Counted from the first letter of the stretch, positions 53,163 through 61,994 are shown. The stretch is DNA of 64,000 nucleotides from Pseudomonas ceruminis (GCF_021602025.1 NZ_BQHW01000019.1:1-64000); one strand, 5' to 3'. Notes: generated by a model from the letters alone, not told the origin. Translations and numbers: made by a program.

Positions 53163-53609
53163 ATGCCCAGCGTTACCCTGCGCCCCGTTGGCGCCAACGA
53201 CCATGCTGCCTGGCTCGCCCTGTGGCAAGCCTATCTGCGGTTCTACCAAACCGAGTTGCCCGATGCCGTCAGCGCCAGCACCTGGCAGCGCCTGCTCGAC
53301 CCGAGCGAACCCACCTTTTCCGCCCTGGCCTGGGTCGAGGGCCAGGCAGTGGGCATGGTCAACTGGATCTATCATCGCTCCAACTGGAGCATCGAGAACT
53401 CCTGCTACCTGCAGGACCTGTATGTGGATAGCGCCCAGCGTGGCCTGGGCATCGGCCGCCAGCTGATCGAGCACGTGTATGCGACCGCCAAGGCTGCCGG
53501 GTGCATCAAGGTGCACTGGCTCACCCACGAGACCAACGCCACCGCCATCAGCCTGTATGAACAGGTTGCCGAGCGGCCAGGCTTCATTCAATTCCGCAAA
53601 GGGTTGTAG
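53163..53609 (+). CDS. GNAT acetyltransferase
   Basis: 148-residue GNAT protein. The acetyl-CoA site is QDLYVDSAQRGLGIGRQLIEH (about 84-104), with the Q/RxxGxG/A loop RGLGIG. ATG 53163 with AAGGA upstream; a GTG at 53148 overlaps the paiB-like stop. Adjacent to the PaiB-like gene, resembling a PaiB-PaiA arrangement, so a polyamine or small amine is a possible substrate (inference). Confidence 0.85.
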   Translation: MPSVTLRPVGANDHAAWLALWQAYLRFYQTELPDAVSASTWQRLLDPSEPTFSALAWVEGQAVGMVNWIYHRSNWSIENSCYLQDLYVDSAQRGLGIGRQLIEHVYATAKAAGCIKVHWLTHETNATAISLYEQVAERPGFIQFRKGL

Positions 53610-53616
53610 GCCGATC

Positions 53617-54288
53617 ATGACTGACGCATTGCACTGGGAACCTGCCAGAACGCCCGAGGCCACCCCCCTCGATGGCCGCTTCATTCGCCTGGAAAAGCTC
53701 GACCCTGCGCGCCATGGCAACGACCTCTGGGAGGTGTTGCAAGGCCCGGACTCCGATCCGGTGCTGTGGGACTACCTGCCCTACGGCCCGTTCACTGAGC
53801 GCGCGGCCTTCGACCGCTGGCTGGAGGGGAATGCCGCCGGCCACGACCCGCTGTACTACACGGTAATCGACCGCGCCAGCAACCAGGCGCAAGGCATCCT
53901 CACGTTGATGTCGATCGTGCCCGACCACGGCCGCATCGAGATCGGCCACATCGCCTTTGGCGCAGCCATGCAGCGCACCCCCAAAAGCACCGAGGCGGTC
54001 TACCTGCTGGGCAAGCTCGCCTTCGAGCTGGGCAACCGCCGCCTGGAATGGAAGTGCAACAACGCCAATGCCCGGTCCAAGCGCGCGGCCGAGCGGTTCG
54101 GCTTTCAGTTCGAGGGTGTGTTTCGCAAGCACCTGGTGGTCAAGGACCACAACCGGGATACGGCGTGGTATTCGATTACCGATGATGAATGGCCACAGGT
54201 GGCAGCGGGCTTCGAGCGCTGGTTGAGCGAAGAGAATCAGCAGCCAGGGGGGCAGGTGCAGACGCTCGAGGCGTGCCGTAACGCCTGA
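53617..54288 (+). CDS. GNAT acetyltransferase (RimJ/RimL-like)
   Basis: 223-residue GNAT protein of the RimJ/RimL type: N-terminal ETPLDGRFIRLEKLDPARHG-like substrate strand (GRFIRLEKL, about 20-28) and RLEWKCNNANARSKRAAERFGFQFEGVFRKHLVVK (about 143-177), the long-arm acetyl-CoA region. Eight bases after the first GNAT gene, so probably cotranscribed. The substrate is unknown. Confidence 0.85.
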   Translation: MTDALHWEPARTPEATPLDGRFIRLEKLDPARHGNDLWEVLQGPDSDPVLWDYLPYGPFTERAAFDRWLEGNAAGHDPLYYTVIDRASNQAQGILTLMSIVPDHGRIEIGHIAFGAAMQRTPKSTEAVYLLGKLAFELGNRRLEWKCNNANARSKRAAERFGFQFEGVFRKHLVVKDHNRDTAWYSITDDEWPQVAAGFERWLSEENQQPGGQVQTLEACRNA

Positions 54289-54295
54289 GCGCAGA

Positions 54296-54358
54296 CTTGC
54301 CCCGCGAAAGCGGCATCGCAGTGGTAAGTAACGGCTTGGCTGGTGTTCGCGGGGCAAG
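54296..54358. repeat. REP inverted pair
   Basis: CTTGCCCCGCGAA (54296-54308) and its exact reverse complement TTCGCGGGGCAAG (54346-54358), 37 bases apart, P. putida REP type, between convergent GNAT and pycB. Confidence 0.75.
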
Positions 54359-54423
54359 CCCACTCCCACAAGCACGGCCTCAACGCCAGGAAGTTCACGA
54401 GGGCGACCGTGTCGTCAATCCGC

Positions 54424-54450
54424 ATAAAAAAAGGGGAGCATCCGCTCCCC
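54424..54450 (-). terminator. Rho-independent terminator after pycB
   Basis: GGGGAGC (54433-54439) and GCTCCCC (54444-54450), loop ATCC; on the minus strand seven Ts follow the stem. Ends the pycA-pycB transcript. Confidence 0.92.
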
Positions 54451-54481
54451 AGAGGTTAACCGCTTGGAGACGAGGGCTCTG

Positions 54482-56290
54482 TCAGCCCTCGATCTCGATC
54501 AGGATCTCACCCGGCGTCACACGATCGCCCTTGGCCACGTGGATGGCCACGACCTTGCCGGCGATGGCCGCCTGCACCTCGGTTTCCATCTTCATCGCTT
54601 CAGTGATCAGCACGGCCTGGCCGGCTTTGACCATGTCGCCTTCCTTGACCAGCACATCGACGATGTTGCCTGGCATGGTGGTGCTGACGTGGCCTGGGGC
54701 GCTGGCCTGCTTGCGCTTGCTGCTGCCACCCCCGACAAACTCGTTGAGCGGCTCGAACACGACCTCTTCCGGCATGCCGTCGATCGACAGATAGAAGTGA
54801 CGCTTGCCTTCGGCCTTGACGCCCACGCCGGTGATGTCGACACGGTAGGTTTCACCGTGTACGTCGATGACGAACTCGGTCGGCACGCCTTCACCGCCCG
54901 GGGCAGCCACGGCGCCAGCTTCCGGGATCGGCAGCAGGGCCTCGGGGGCCAGCGTGCCGGCTTCACGCTCCTCGAGGAACTTGCGGCCGATGTCCGGGAA
55001 CATGGCGAAGGTCAGCACATCCTCCTCAGAATGCGCCAGGGCACCGATGTCGGCACGCAGCTTGGCCATCTCCGGCTTGAGCAAGTCGGCGGGACGCACG
55101 TCGATCACGTCTTCACTGCCGATCGCCTGACGGCGTAGTTGCTCATTGACCACGCCAGGGGCCTTGCCGTAACCGCCCTGCAGGTACAGCTTCACCTCGT
55201 TGGTGATGGTCTTGTAGCGCTCGCCGGCCAGCACGTTGAAGAATGCCTGGGTGCCGACGATCTGCGAGGTCGGCGTAACCAGCGGCGGGAAGCCAAGGTC
55301 TTCACGCACACGGGGGATCTCCGCCAGCACTTCGTTCATACGGTTGAGGGCGCCCTGCTCCTTGAGCTGGTTGGCCAGGTTGGAAATCATGCCGCCTGGC
55401 ACCTGGTTGACCTGCACGCGGGTGTCCACCGCGGTGAACTCGCTTTCGAACTGGTGATATTTCTTGCGCACGGCATAGAAGTACAGGCCGATTTCCTGCA
55501 AAAGCTCCAGGTCCAGGCCGGTATCGAACTCGCTGCCCTTGAGCGCAGCGACCATCGATTCGGTGCCCGGGTGGCTGGTGCCCCAGGCGAAGCTGGAAAT
55601 CGCGGTGTCGATATGGTCGGCGCCATTTTCCACGGCCTTGAGCTGGCACATGGCAGCCAGGCCGGCGGTGTCATGGGAGTGGATGAACACTGGCAGCGAC
55701 TGCTCGGCTTTCAGCGCCTTGACCAGCTCGCCCGTGGCGTAAGGGGTCAGCAGGCCGGCCATGTCCTTGATCGCCACCGAGTCGCAACCCATGGCTTCCA
55801 TCTGCTTGGCCTGCTTCACGAAGGCTTCGATGGTATGCACCGGGCTGGTGGTGTAGGCGATGGTGCCCTGGGCATGCTTGCCTGCAGCCTTCACGGCCTC
55901 GATGGCAACACGCAGGTTACGCACGTCGTTCATGGCATCGAAGATGCGGAACACGTCGATGCCGTTGACTGCGGCCTTGGCAACGAAGGCCTTGACCACG
56001 TCGTCGCTGTAGTGGCGGTAGCCCAGCAGGTTCTGCCCACGCAGGAGCATCTGCAGGCGGGTGTTGGGCAATGCGTTGCGCAGTTTGCGCAGGCGTTCCC
56101 ACGGGTCTTCCTTGAGGAAGCGCACGCAGGCATCGAAGGTGGCGCCACCCCAGACTTCCAGCGACCAGTAGCCGACCTTGTCGAGCTTGTCACAGATCGG
56201 CAGCATGTCTTCGGTACGCATGCGAGTGGCCAGCAGGGACTGGTGGGCGTCGCGCAGGATCGTGTCGGTTACGTGAATTTTCTTGGACAT
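54482..56290 (-). CDS. pycB: Pyruvate carboxylase subunit B (carboxyltransferase + biotinyl domain)
   Basis: Transfers carboxyl from biotin to pyruvate, giving oxaloacetate (anaplerosis). The 602-residue protein, also annotated oadA, has the DTILRDAHQSLLATRM carboxyltransferase motif, a Lys in GCDSVAIKDMAGLLTP that can be carboxylated, the metal site FIHSHDT, and a C-terminal biotinyl domain with EAMKMET (Lys567). ATG 56290 with GAGGAA upstream, 11 bases after the pycA stop: one operon. Without membrane partners (oadB/G) it functions as pyruvate carboxylase. Confidence 0.93.
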   Translation of the reverse strand: MSKKIHVTDTILRDAHQSLLATRMRTEDMLPICDKLDKVGYWSLEVWGGATFDACVRFLKEDPWERLRKLRNALPNTRLQMLLRGQNLLGYRHYSDDVVKAFVAKAAVNGIDVFRIFDAMNDVRNLRVAIEAVKAAGKHAQGTIAYTTSPVHTIEAFVKQAKQMEAMGCDSVAIKDMAGLLTPYATGELVKALKAEQSLPVFIHSHDTAGLAAMCQLKAVENGADHIDTAISSFAWGTSHPGTESMVAALKGSEFDTGLDLELLQEIGLYFYAVRKKYHQFESEFTAVDTRVQVNQVPGGMISNLANQLKEQGALNRMNEVLAEIPRVREDLGFPPLVTPTSQIVGTQAFFNVLAGERYKTITNEVKLYLQGGYGKAPGVVNEQLRRQAIGSEDVIDVRPADLLKPEMAKLRADIGALAHSEEDVLTFAMFPDIGRKFLEEREAGTLAPEALLPIPEAGAVAAPGGEGVPTEFVIDVHGETYRVDITGVGVKAEGKRHFYLSIDGMPEEVVFEPLNEFVGGGSSKRKQASAPGHVSTTMPGNIVDVLVKEGDMVKAGQAVLITEAMKMETEVQAAIAGKVVAIHVAKGDRVTPGEILIEIEG

Positions 56291-56301
56291 TATAGGGTTC
56301 C

Positions 56302-57717
56302 TCACAGGCCTGCGTGGGCGGCGATGGCAGCGGCGATGGCCAGGGCCAGCTCTTCGGGTTTGCGCTTGATCGAGTAGTTGGTCAGTTCAGGATGGCTTTC
56401 GACGAAGCTGGTATTGAACTGGCCGCTACGGAATTCGGGATTGCGCAAGATTTCCTGGTAATACGCGGCGGTGGTCTTGACCCCTTGCACACGCATGTCG
56501 TCCAGGGCACGCAGGCCGCGGTCCATGGCTTCTTCCCAGGTCAACGCCCACACCACCAGCTTCAGGCACATCGAGTCGTAGAACGGCGGAATGGTGTAGC
56601 CGGTGTAGATCGCCGTGTCGGTGCGCACACCTGGGCCGCCGGGGGCGTAGTAACGGGTGATCTTGCCGAAGCTTGGCAGGAAGTTGTTCTTCGGGTCTTC
56701 GGCGTTGATGCGAAACTGCAACGCGTAACCACGGTGCTGGATGTCTTCCTGCTTGACCGACAGCGGCAGACCCGAGGCAATGCGAATCTGCTCACGAACG
56801 ATGTCGATACCGGTGATTTCTTCGGTGATGGTGTGTTCCACCTGCACGCGGGTGTTCATCTCCATGAAGTACACCTCGCCATCGGCGAGCAGAAACTCCA
56901 CGGTACCGGCGTTCTCGTAGTCCACGGCCTTGGCGGCACGCACGGCCAGGTCGCCGATGTAGGCACGCTGTTCGGGGGTGAGCTGCGGGCTTGGGGCAAT
57001 TTCGATCAATTTCTGGTTGCGACGCTGGATCGAGCAATCGCGCTCGAACAGGTGGACCACGTTGCCGAAGCTGTCACCCAGAATCTGCGCTTCGATGTGC
57101 TTGGGATTGACGATGCACTTTTCCAGAAACACTTCCGCCGAACCGAAGGCCTTAGTGGCCTCGGAGATCACCCGGGGGAAGTTCTGCTCCAGCTCTTCGC
57201 GACTATTGCAACGGCGAATCCCGCGCCCACCGCCGCCAGAGGTGGCCTTGAGCATTACCGGGTAACCGATGCGGTCACCTTCGCTGAGGGCTTCGTGGAT
57301 ATCGGCAACGTTGCCTTCGGTGCCGGGGGTGACAGGTACCCCTGCCTTGATCATGGTGCGGCGCGCTTCAGTCTTGTCGCCCATGCGGCGAATCACATCG
57401 GCGGCCGGGCCGATGAACTTGATCCCGCGCTCGGCGCAGATCTCTGCCAGTTCAGCGTTTTCCGACAGGAAACCGTAGCCCGGGTGCAGGGCATCACAGC
57501 CGGTCTCCACAGCAAGGTTGACCAGCTTGCGCGGGTTCAGGTAACCGGCCAGCGGTTCGGCACCAATGCTGTAGGCCTCGTCGGCGCGCTTGACGTGCAA
57601 GGCGTGACGGTCGGCGTCGGAATAGATCGCGACAGAGCGAATGCCCATCTCGGCGCAGGCACGCACGATCCGAACTGCGATTTCACCCCGGTTGGCGATC
57701 AGGATTTTTTTTATCAC
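56302..57717 (-). CDS. pycA: Pyruvate carboxylase subunit A (biotin carboxylase)
   Basis: ATP- and bicarbonate-dependent carboxylation of biotin. The 471-residue protein has MIKKILIANRGEIAVRIVRA, the SGGGGRGIRRC glycine loop (about 161-171), EKCIVNPKHIEAQILGD and the MNTRVQVEHTITE catalytic segment, all as in biotin carboxylases. GTG at 57717 with GGAAG upstream is the start. Divergent from pycR, whose operator candidate lies at 57851-57870. Confidence 0.93.
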   Translation of the reverse strand: MIKKILIANRGEIAVRIVRACAEMGIRSVAIYSDADRHALHVKRADEAYSIGAEPLAGYLNPRKLVNLAVETGCDALHPGYGFLSENAELAEICAERGIKFIGPAADVIRRMGDKTEARRTMIKAGVPVTPGTEGNVADIHEALSEGDRIGYPVMLKATSGGGGRGIRRCNSREELEQNFPRVISEATKAFGSAEVFLEKCIVNPKHIEAQILGDSFGNVVHLFERDCSIQRRNQKLIEIAPSPQLTPEQRAYIGDLAVRAAKAVDYENAGTVEFLLADGEVYFMEMNTRVQVEHTITEEITGIDIVREQIRIASGLPLSVKQEDIQHRGYALQFRINAEDPKNNFLPSFGKITRYYAPGGPGVRTDTAIYTGYTIPPFYDSMCLKLVVWALTWEEAMDRGLRALDDMRVQGVKTTAAYYQEILRNPEFRSGQFNTSFVESHPELTNYSIKRKPEELALAIAAAIAAHAGL

Positions 57718-57850
57718 TGGAGTCTTCCCAAAGCCGTAGGAACATACGAGCCGGTTCTACCGTCGGCGCGTGACCAGACGTCGCTGGCCAGTCGCATATT
57801 CACCCTAGCGCTGAAGGTTGATAAACAAAAATCAATATTTGTTAGGGGCT

Positions 57851-57870
57851 CTATTAGCAAAAGCTTATAG
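57851..57870. promoter_or_regulatory. LysR-type operator candidate for pycR/pycAB
   Basis: CTATTAGC - AAAA - GCTTATAG forms inverted arms matching 7 of 8 in an AT-rich stretch, with T-N11-A character, 35 bases before pycR and 134 before pycA. Confidence 0.65.
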
Positions 57871-57905
57871 TTCAGTAACAAGGTTTTGCCGGAGCCTGGG
57901 GAAAA

Positions 57906-58868
57906 ATGCGTAAGTCCTTGATGCGTATGACGTTGCGTCAACTGCAAATCTTCAATGAGGTGTGTGATTTACGCTCCTACAGCCGTGCTGCGGAGGAAAT
58001 GGCGCTAACGCAACCCGCCGTTAGTCTACAGATTCGTCAACTGGAGGAATTGGTGGGCCAACCGTTGTTCGAGTATGTGGGCAAGAAGCTATACCTGACC
58101 GAAGCAGCCGAGGCGCTGCAACGCGCCAGCCGGGATATCTTCGGCCGCCTGGAAAGCCTCGACATGCAACTGTCCGACATGCAGGGCTCACTGCAGGGGC
58201 AGTTGAAACTGGCGATCGAGTCCAGCGCCAAGTACTTCGTGCCACACCTGTTCGCTGCCTTCAAGCAACGTCACCCGGAGGTCAACCTGACGCTCACGGT
58301 AGTCAACCGGGCCCAGGCGATCAGGCGCCTTTCCGACAATCGCGACGACTTGATCATCATGTCCATGGTCCCGCAGGACATGGGCCTGGAGTTTCTGCCG
58401 TTTCTCAACAACCCGATCGTCGCCGTGGCGCCGCCGGATCACCCCCTGTGCAAGCTCGAGCAACTGCGCTTGCAAGACCTGGAACCTCATACCCTGCTAG
58501 TCCGGGAACAGGGCTCGGGCACGCGCAAGGCCTGCGAAGAGTACTTCAAGGACAAGCGCGTGCATTTCACCCAGACCCTGGAAGTCGCCTCAGCCGATGC
58601 ACAGCGCGAATGCGTGATCGCGGGCCTGGGTATCGCCCTGCTGACCCGCCATGCATTGAACATGGAACTGGCCACTGGCGTGCTCAAGGAGCTGCCGGTC
58701 GAAGAACTGCCCCTGTACCGCAGTTGGTGCGTGGTGCAGTCCAAGGCCAAGCGACAATCGCCAGTGGCGTTGGCGTTCCTGACGTTCATTCGCAGCGAAC
58801 GCGCGCTGATCAGCGCGATTGTTGAGCGCTTTTCGGGGAAGTTGCCGCCGAAGCCTGCCACACCGTAA
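57906..58868 (+). CDS. pycR: LysR-family regulator of pyruvate carboxylase
   Basis: 320-residue LysR protein with HTH EVCDLRSYSRAAEEMALTQPAVSLQIRQLEELVG (about 18-51), close to the CbbR subgroup (LTQPAVSLQIRQLEE). The P. aeruginosa gene at the same place is PycR, studied as a regulator next to pycAB; the symbol follows this context. ATG 57906 with GGGGAAAA upstream. Its 3' end overlaps a small gene on the other strand by 59 bases. Confidence 0.88.
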   Translation: MRKSLMRMTLRQLQIFNEVCDLRSYSRAAEEMALTQPAVSLQIRQLEELVGQPLFEYVGKKLYLTEAAEALQRASRDIFGRLESLDMQLSDMQGSLQGQLKLAIESSAKYFVPHLFAAFKQRHPEVNLTLTVVNRAQAIRRLSDNRDDLIIMSMVPQDMGLEFLPFLNNPIVAVAPPDHPLCKLEQLRLQDLEPHTLLVREQGSGTRKACEEYFKDKRVHFTQTLEVASADAQRECVIAGLGIALLTRHALNMELATGVLKELPVEELPLYRSWCVVQSKAKRQSPVALAFLTFIRSERALISAIVERFSGKLPPKPATP

Positions 58869-59028
58869 GCGCTTGCAGCTCCGGGTAGTCCGCCAGGTCG
58901 CGCAGCAGTTGCCGCTGGTCGCAATAGCTTTCGATCGCACGGCGGTATTCCATGCGGCGCTGATCCTTTTCTTGCTGTTTGCGAGCCTTGGCGGTGGGTT
59001 GGTAAGAGCCATCGAAGTCACGAGCCAT
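58810..59028 (-). CDS. Small basic protein of unknown function
   Basis: 72-residue protein, rich in Arg/Gln/Lys: ARDFDGSYQPTAKARKQQEKDQRRMEYRRAIESY forms a charged helical stretch, followed by a Leu-containing segment (CDQRQLLRDLADYPELQAL). I do not recognise the family; no membrane segment. GGGAGA precedes ATG 59028. It overlaps the 3' end of pycR antisense by 59 bases. The good ribosome site and the amphipathic pattern support it as a real gene. Confidence 0.65.
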   Translation of the reverse strand: MARDFDGSYQPTAKARKQQEKDQRRMEYRRAIESYCDQRQLLRDLADYPELQALTVWQASAATSPKSAQQSR

Positions 59029-59139
59029 TGCCTGTCTCCCTGATCGAGTGCGGGAGCTTCAGACTGGCTTCAGTGGTTTACCGTTTTGCTGAGGTAAGGT
59101 GACAAATCGGTGAAATTTGCAGGCGAAGGCGAGCCGCTA

Positions 59140-60006
59140 TCAGTCATCCATCGCTTTGATCGACTTGGGCGACAGGCGCAGGCTGCGCAAACTGCGCTTC
59201 ACGCTCTTGAGGTGATTGACCAGGCTCGGCCCACGCGCCATGGCCACACCCATGGCCAGCACGTCGATGACGACCAGGTGGGCAATACGCGAGGTCAACG
59301 GCGTGTAGATTTCAGTGTCTTCGTGCACATCGATTGCCAGGTTGACGGTCGAAAGCTCTGCCAATGGCGTCTGGCTCGGGCACAAGGTAATCAGATTGGC
59401 ACCGCTTTCACGCACCAGGTTGGCGGTGATCAGCAAGTCCTTGGAACGCCCCGACTGCGAAATGCACACCGCCACATCGCCCGGCTTCAACGTCACCGCC
59501 GACATCGCCTGCATGTGCGGGTCGGAATACGCCGCTGCGCTGAGCAGCAAACGGAAGAATTTATGCTGGGCATCGGCGGCCACCGCGCCCGAGGCCCCAA
59601 ACCCATAGAACTCAACACGCTGGGCCTGGGCCATGGCGCTCACCGCCTGCTGCAGCGCCTGCGGGTCGAGGTGCTCACGCACCTCCATCAAGGTGTGCAA
59701 GGTGGTGTCGAAGATTTTCAGGCTGTAGTCGGCAACCGAGTCGTCCTCGTGGATGGCGAACTGCCCGAAGCTGGCGCCTGCGGCCAGGCTCTGCGCCAGC
59801 TTCAGCTTGAGGTCCTGGAAGCCCGAGCAACCGATCGCCCGGCAGAAGCGCACAATGGTCGGCTCGCTGATGCCTACGCTGTGCGCCAGGTCGGCCATCG
59901 AACTGTGCATGACCGCAGCCGGGTCGAGCAGCACATGGTCGGCCACTTTGAGTTCCGATTTGCGCAGCAGGTGGCGCGATTGGGCGATATGTTGCAACAG
60001 ATTCAC
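59140..60006 (-). CDS. HexR-like RpiR-family regulator
   Basis: 288-residue protein: N-terminal HTH (SVGISEPTIVRFCRAIGCSGFQDLKLKLAQ, about 43-72) and C-terminal SIS domain (about 120-260; YGFGASGAVAADAQHKF) that binds sugar phosphates such as KDPG in HexR. Divergent from zwf with the palindromic operator at 60051-60065. P. putida has a primary hexR beside another zwf; this is a second HexR-like/zwf pair, so the symbol is left blank. GTG start at 60006; weak ribosome site. Confidence 0.9.
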   Translation of the reverse strand: MNLLQHIAQSRHLLRKSELKVADHVLLDPAAVMHSSMADLAHSVGISEPTIVRFCRAIGCSGFQDLKLKLAQSLAAGASFGQFAIHEDDSVADYSLKIFDTTLHTLMEVREHLDPQALQQAVSAMAQAQRVEFYGFGASGAVAADAQHKFFRLLLSAAAYSDPHMQAMSAVTLKPGDVAVCISQSGRSKDLLITANLVRESGANLITLCPSQTPLAELSTVNLAIDVHEDTEIYTPLTSRIAHLVVIDVLAMGVAMARGPSLVNHLKSVKRSLRSLRLSPKSIKAMDD

Positions 60007-60050
60007 GGGCTGGACTCGGTTATGATCGGCTGGCCGGGATGTAGCTTTCT

Positions 60051-60065
60051 TGTAGTTATACTACA
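60051..60065. promoter_or_regulatory. HexR-type operator between hexR-like gene and zwf
   Basis: TGTAGTTATACTACA, inverted arms TGTAGT/ACTACA, matches 12 of 15 positions of the HexR consensus (TGTAATTAAATTACA). It lies 45 bases from the zwf start and 45 from the hexR-like start. Confidence 0.75.
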
Positions 60066-60109
60066 TGGACGCCAACCCGCCCAGTTAAACGAACGTGGAG
60101 AGTGGTGGT

Positions 60110-61552
60110 TTGACTATTCCTTGCGACATCATGGTATTCGGCGGCACTGGCGACCTGGCGCTGCACAAGCTCCTGCCGGCGCTCTATCACCTGTATCGCG
60201 AGGGGCGTCTGAACATTGCCGTGCGCATCATTGCTTTGGCGCGGCGCAACATATCTCGTAACGACTACGTCAAGCTCGCCGAACGCCATTGCCGGGCGCA
60301 AATCGCCCGCAACGACTTCGATGAAGAAGTCTGGCGACGGTTTTCCGCGCGCCTGGACTACTTCCCCATGGATGCCTCGCAAAGCGCCGACTTTGGCCGC
60401 CTGGCACGCTACCTGGGCGAATCTGGAGGGCTGACCCGCATCTACTACCTTGCCACCGCCCCCAACCTGTTCGTGCCCATTGCCAACCACTTGCGCGTGG
60501 CGGGGCTGGCCGATCACGAAGCGCGTATCGTGCTGGAAAAACCAATCGGCCATTCGCTGGAGTCGGCCACCGCCATCAATGAAGCGATCGGTACGGTGTT
60601 CGACGAATCCCAAGTGTTTCGCATCGATCACTACCTGGGCAAGGAAACCGTGCAAAACCTCATGGCCCTGCGCTTTGCCAACGCGCTGCTCGAGCCCGTG
60701 TGGCGCAATGGGCAGGTTGACCACGTGCAGATCAGTGTCTGCGAAACCCTCGGTGTCGAGAACCGCGGGGGTTACTACGAGCGCGCCGGCGCAACCCGTG
60801 ACATGCTGCAGAACCACTTGCTGCAGCTGTTGTGTCTGGTGGCCATGGAGCCGCCTGCACAATTCGAGGCCGAGGCGGTGCGTGACGAAAAGGTGAAGAT
60901 CTTGCGCGCCCTGAAGCCGATCACTGGCCAGGACGTGCAGGACAAGACCGTGCGCGGCCAGTATGGCGCTGGCCACATTGGCGGCCAGGAAGTGCCTGCC
61001 TATTACTTCGAGAAGGACGTGGACAACGACAGCGATACCGAAACCTTCGTCGCCGTCCAGGCCCACATCGACAACTGGCGCTGGGCCGGGGTGCCTTTCT
61101 ACCTGCGCACCGGCAAACGCATGGCACGGCGCTCGTCGCAGATCGTCATCCAGTTCAAACCCGTACCCCATGAGCTGTTCAGCGGTGGCCAGACCAACCA
61201 GCTGTTGATCCAGTTGCAGCCCGACGAGCGCATCAGCCTGCGCATGATGACCAAAAGCCCTGGCAAGGGCATGCGCCTGGAGCCGGTGGACCTCGACCTC
61301 AACCTGGCGCAGGTGTTTGGCCAGACCCGCCGCTGGGAGGCCTACGAACGCCTGCTGCTGGACGTGCTGGAGGGTGATTCGACCCTGTTCATGCGACGCG
61401 ACGAAGTGGAAGCCGCCTGGGCATGGATCGACCCGATCATCAACGGGTGGGAAGAGCATTTCCAGGCCCCGCGCCACTACGCAGCCGGCAGCAATGGCCC
61501 GGAGCAGGCCAATAGCCTGCTGGCAAGGCATGGCAGGCATTGGCATAGCTGA
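60110..61552 (+). CDS. zwf: Glucose-6-phosphate 1-dehydrogenase
   Basis: Oxidises glucose-6-phosphate with NAD(P)+, entry to the pentose phosphate and Entner-Doudoroff routes. The 480-residue protein has the nucleotide-binding GGTGDLAL (11-18) and the RIDHYLGKE active-site signature (171-179) with catalytic Asp/His. TTG at 60110 with GGAG 8-9 bases upstream is the start; the in-frame GTG at 60095 lies upstream of that site. A second G6PDH beside another hexR exists in P. putida genomes; neither pgl nor edd is nearby here. Confidence 0.94.
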   Translation: MTIPCDIMVFGGTGDLALHKLLPALYHLYREGRLNIAVRIIALARRNISRNDYVKLAERHCRAQIARNDFDEEVWRRFSARLDYFPMDASQSADFGRLARYLGESGGLTRIYYLATAPNLFVPIANHLRVAGLADHEARIVLEKPIGHSLESATAINEAIGTVFDESQVFRIDHYLGKETVQNLMALRFANALLEPVWRNGQVDHVQISVCETLGVENRGGYYERAGATRDMLQNHLLQLLCLVAMEPPAQFEAEAVRDEKVKILRALKPITGQDVQDKTVRGQYGAGHIGGQEVPAYYFEKDVDNDSDTETFVAVQAHIDNWRWAGVPFYLRTGKRMARRSSQIVIQFKPVPHELFSGGQTNQLLIQLQPDERISLRMMTKSPGKGMRLEPVDLDLNLAQVFGQTRRWEAYERLLLDVLEGDSTLFMRRDEVEAAWAWIDPIINGWEEHFQAPRHYAAGSNGPEQANSLLARHGRHWHS

Positions 61553-61639
61553 AAGCCTGCCCGGTCCCATTGCCCGCTTGCAGCGATGAAAGTAGCACTG
61601 CGTCCTTTGGCGCAACGCTCAACTGCAAAGGAATTGGAC

Positions 61640-61957
61640 ATGAACACCATCAAGAACGTTTATGCATATAACGACGAAGTACCCGGCGAGCCGACCTGCT
61701 TCGAAGTTCAGGGCACTGTGACCGTTGCCCACCCCGGCATCGAACCTGTTCTGGTAGAACCCAAGGTCCGCCACCGCGCAGGCTGGGAAGTGCTCGAGCT
61801 GAAACTGCAAGACAACGGTGCCATAGCGCCGCAGGTGGTCACCGAGAAGCCGGTGCTGTTCCGCCGCGAGGGCGCCTGTACGTGGAAACAGCTGGAAATC
61901 ATTCAGCCTGGGGGTTCGCAGATGGTTGATATCGGGCACCGCGTAGCAGAGGACTGA
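61640..61957 (+). CDS. Hypothetical protein, 105 residues
   Basis: A compact 105-residue protein starting MNTIKNVYAYNDEVPGEPTC, with alternating beta pattern (VQGTVTVAHPGIEPVLVEPK) and no signal peptide or membrane helix. I do not recognise the family. AAGGAA lies about 9 bases upstream of ATG 61640. It follows zwf by 87 bases and precedes uvrD, with a hairpin after it. Confidence 0.75.
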   Translation: MNTIKNVYAYNDEVPGEPTCFEVQGTVTVAHPGIEPVLVEPKVRHRAGWEVLELKLQDNGAIAPQVVTEKPVLFRREGACTWKQLEIIQPGGSQMVDIGHRVAED

Positions 61958-61968
61958 CGCTGCCCCTG

Positions 61969-61994
61969 CCAGATCGCCACACGGCGATCTGGCT
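61969..61994. terminator. Hairpin after the hypothetical gene
   Basis: GCCAGATCGCC (61969-61979), loop ACAC, GGCGATCTGGC (61984-61994): perfect 11-bp stem, without a T-run. Confidence 0.7.
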
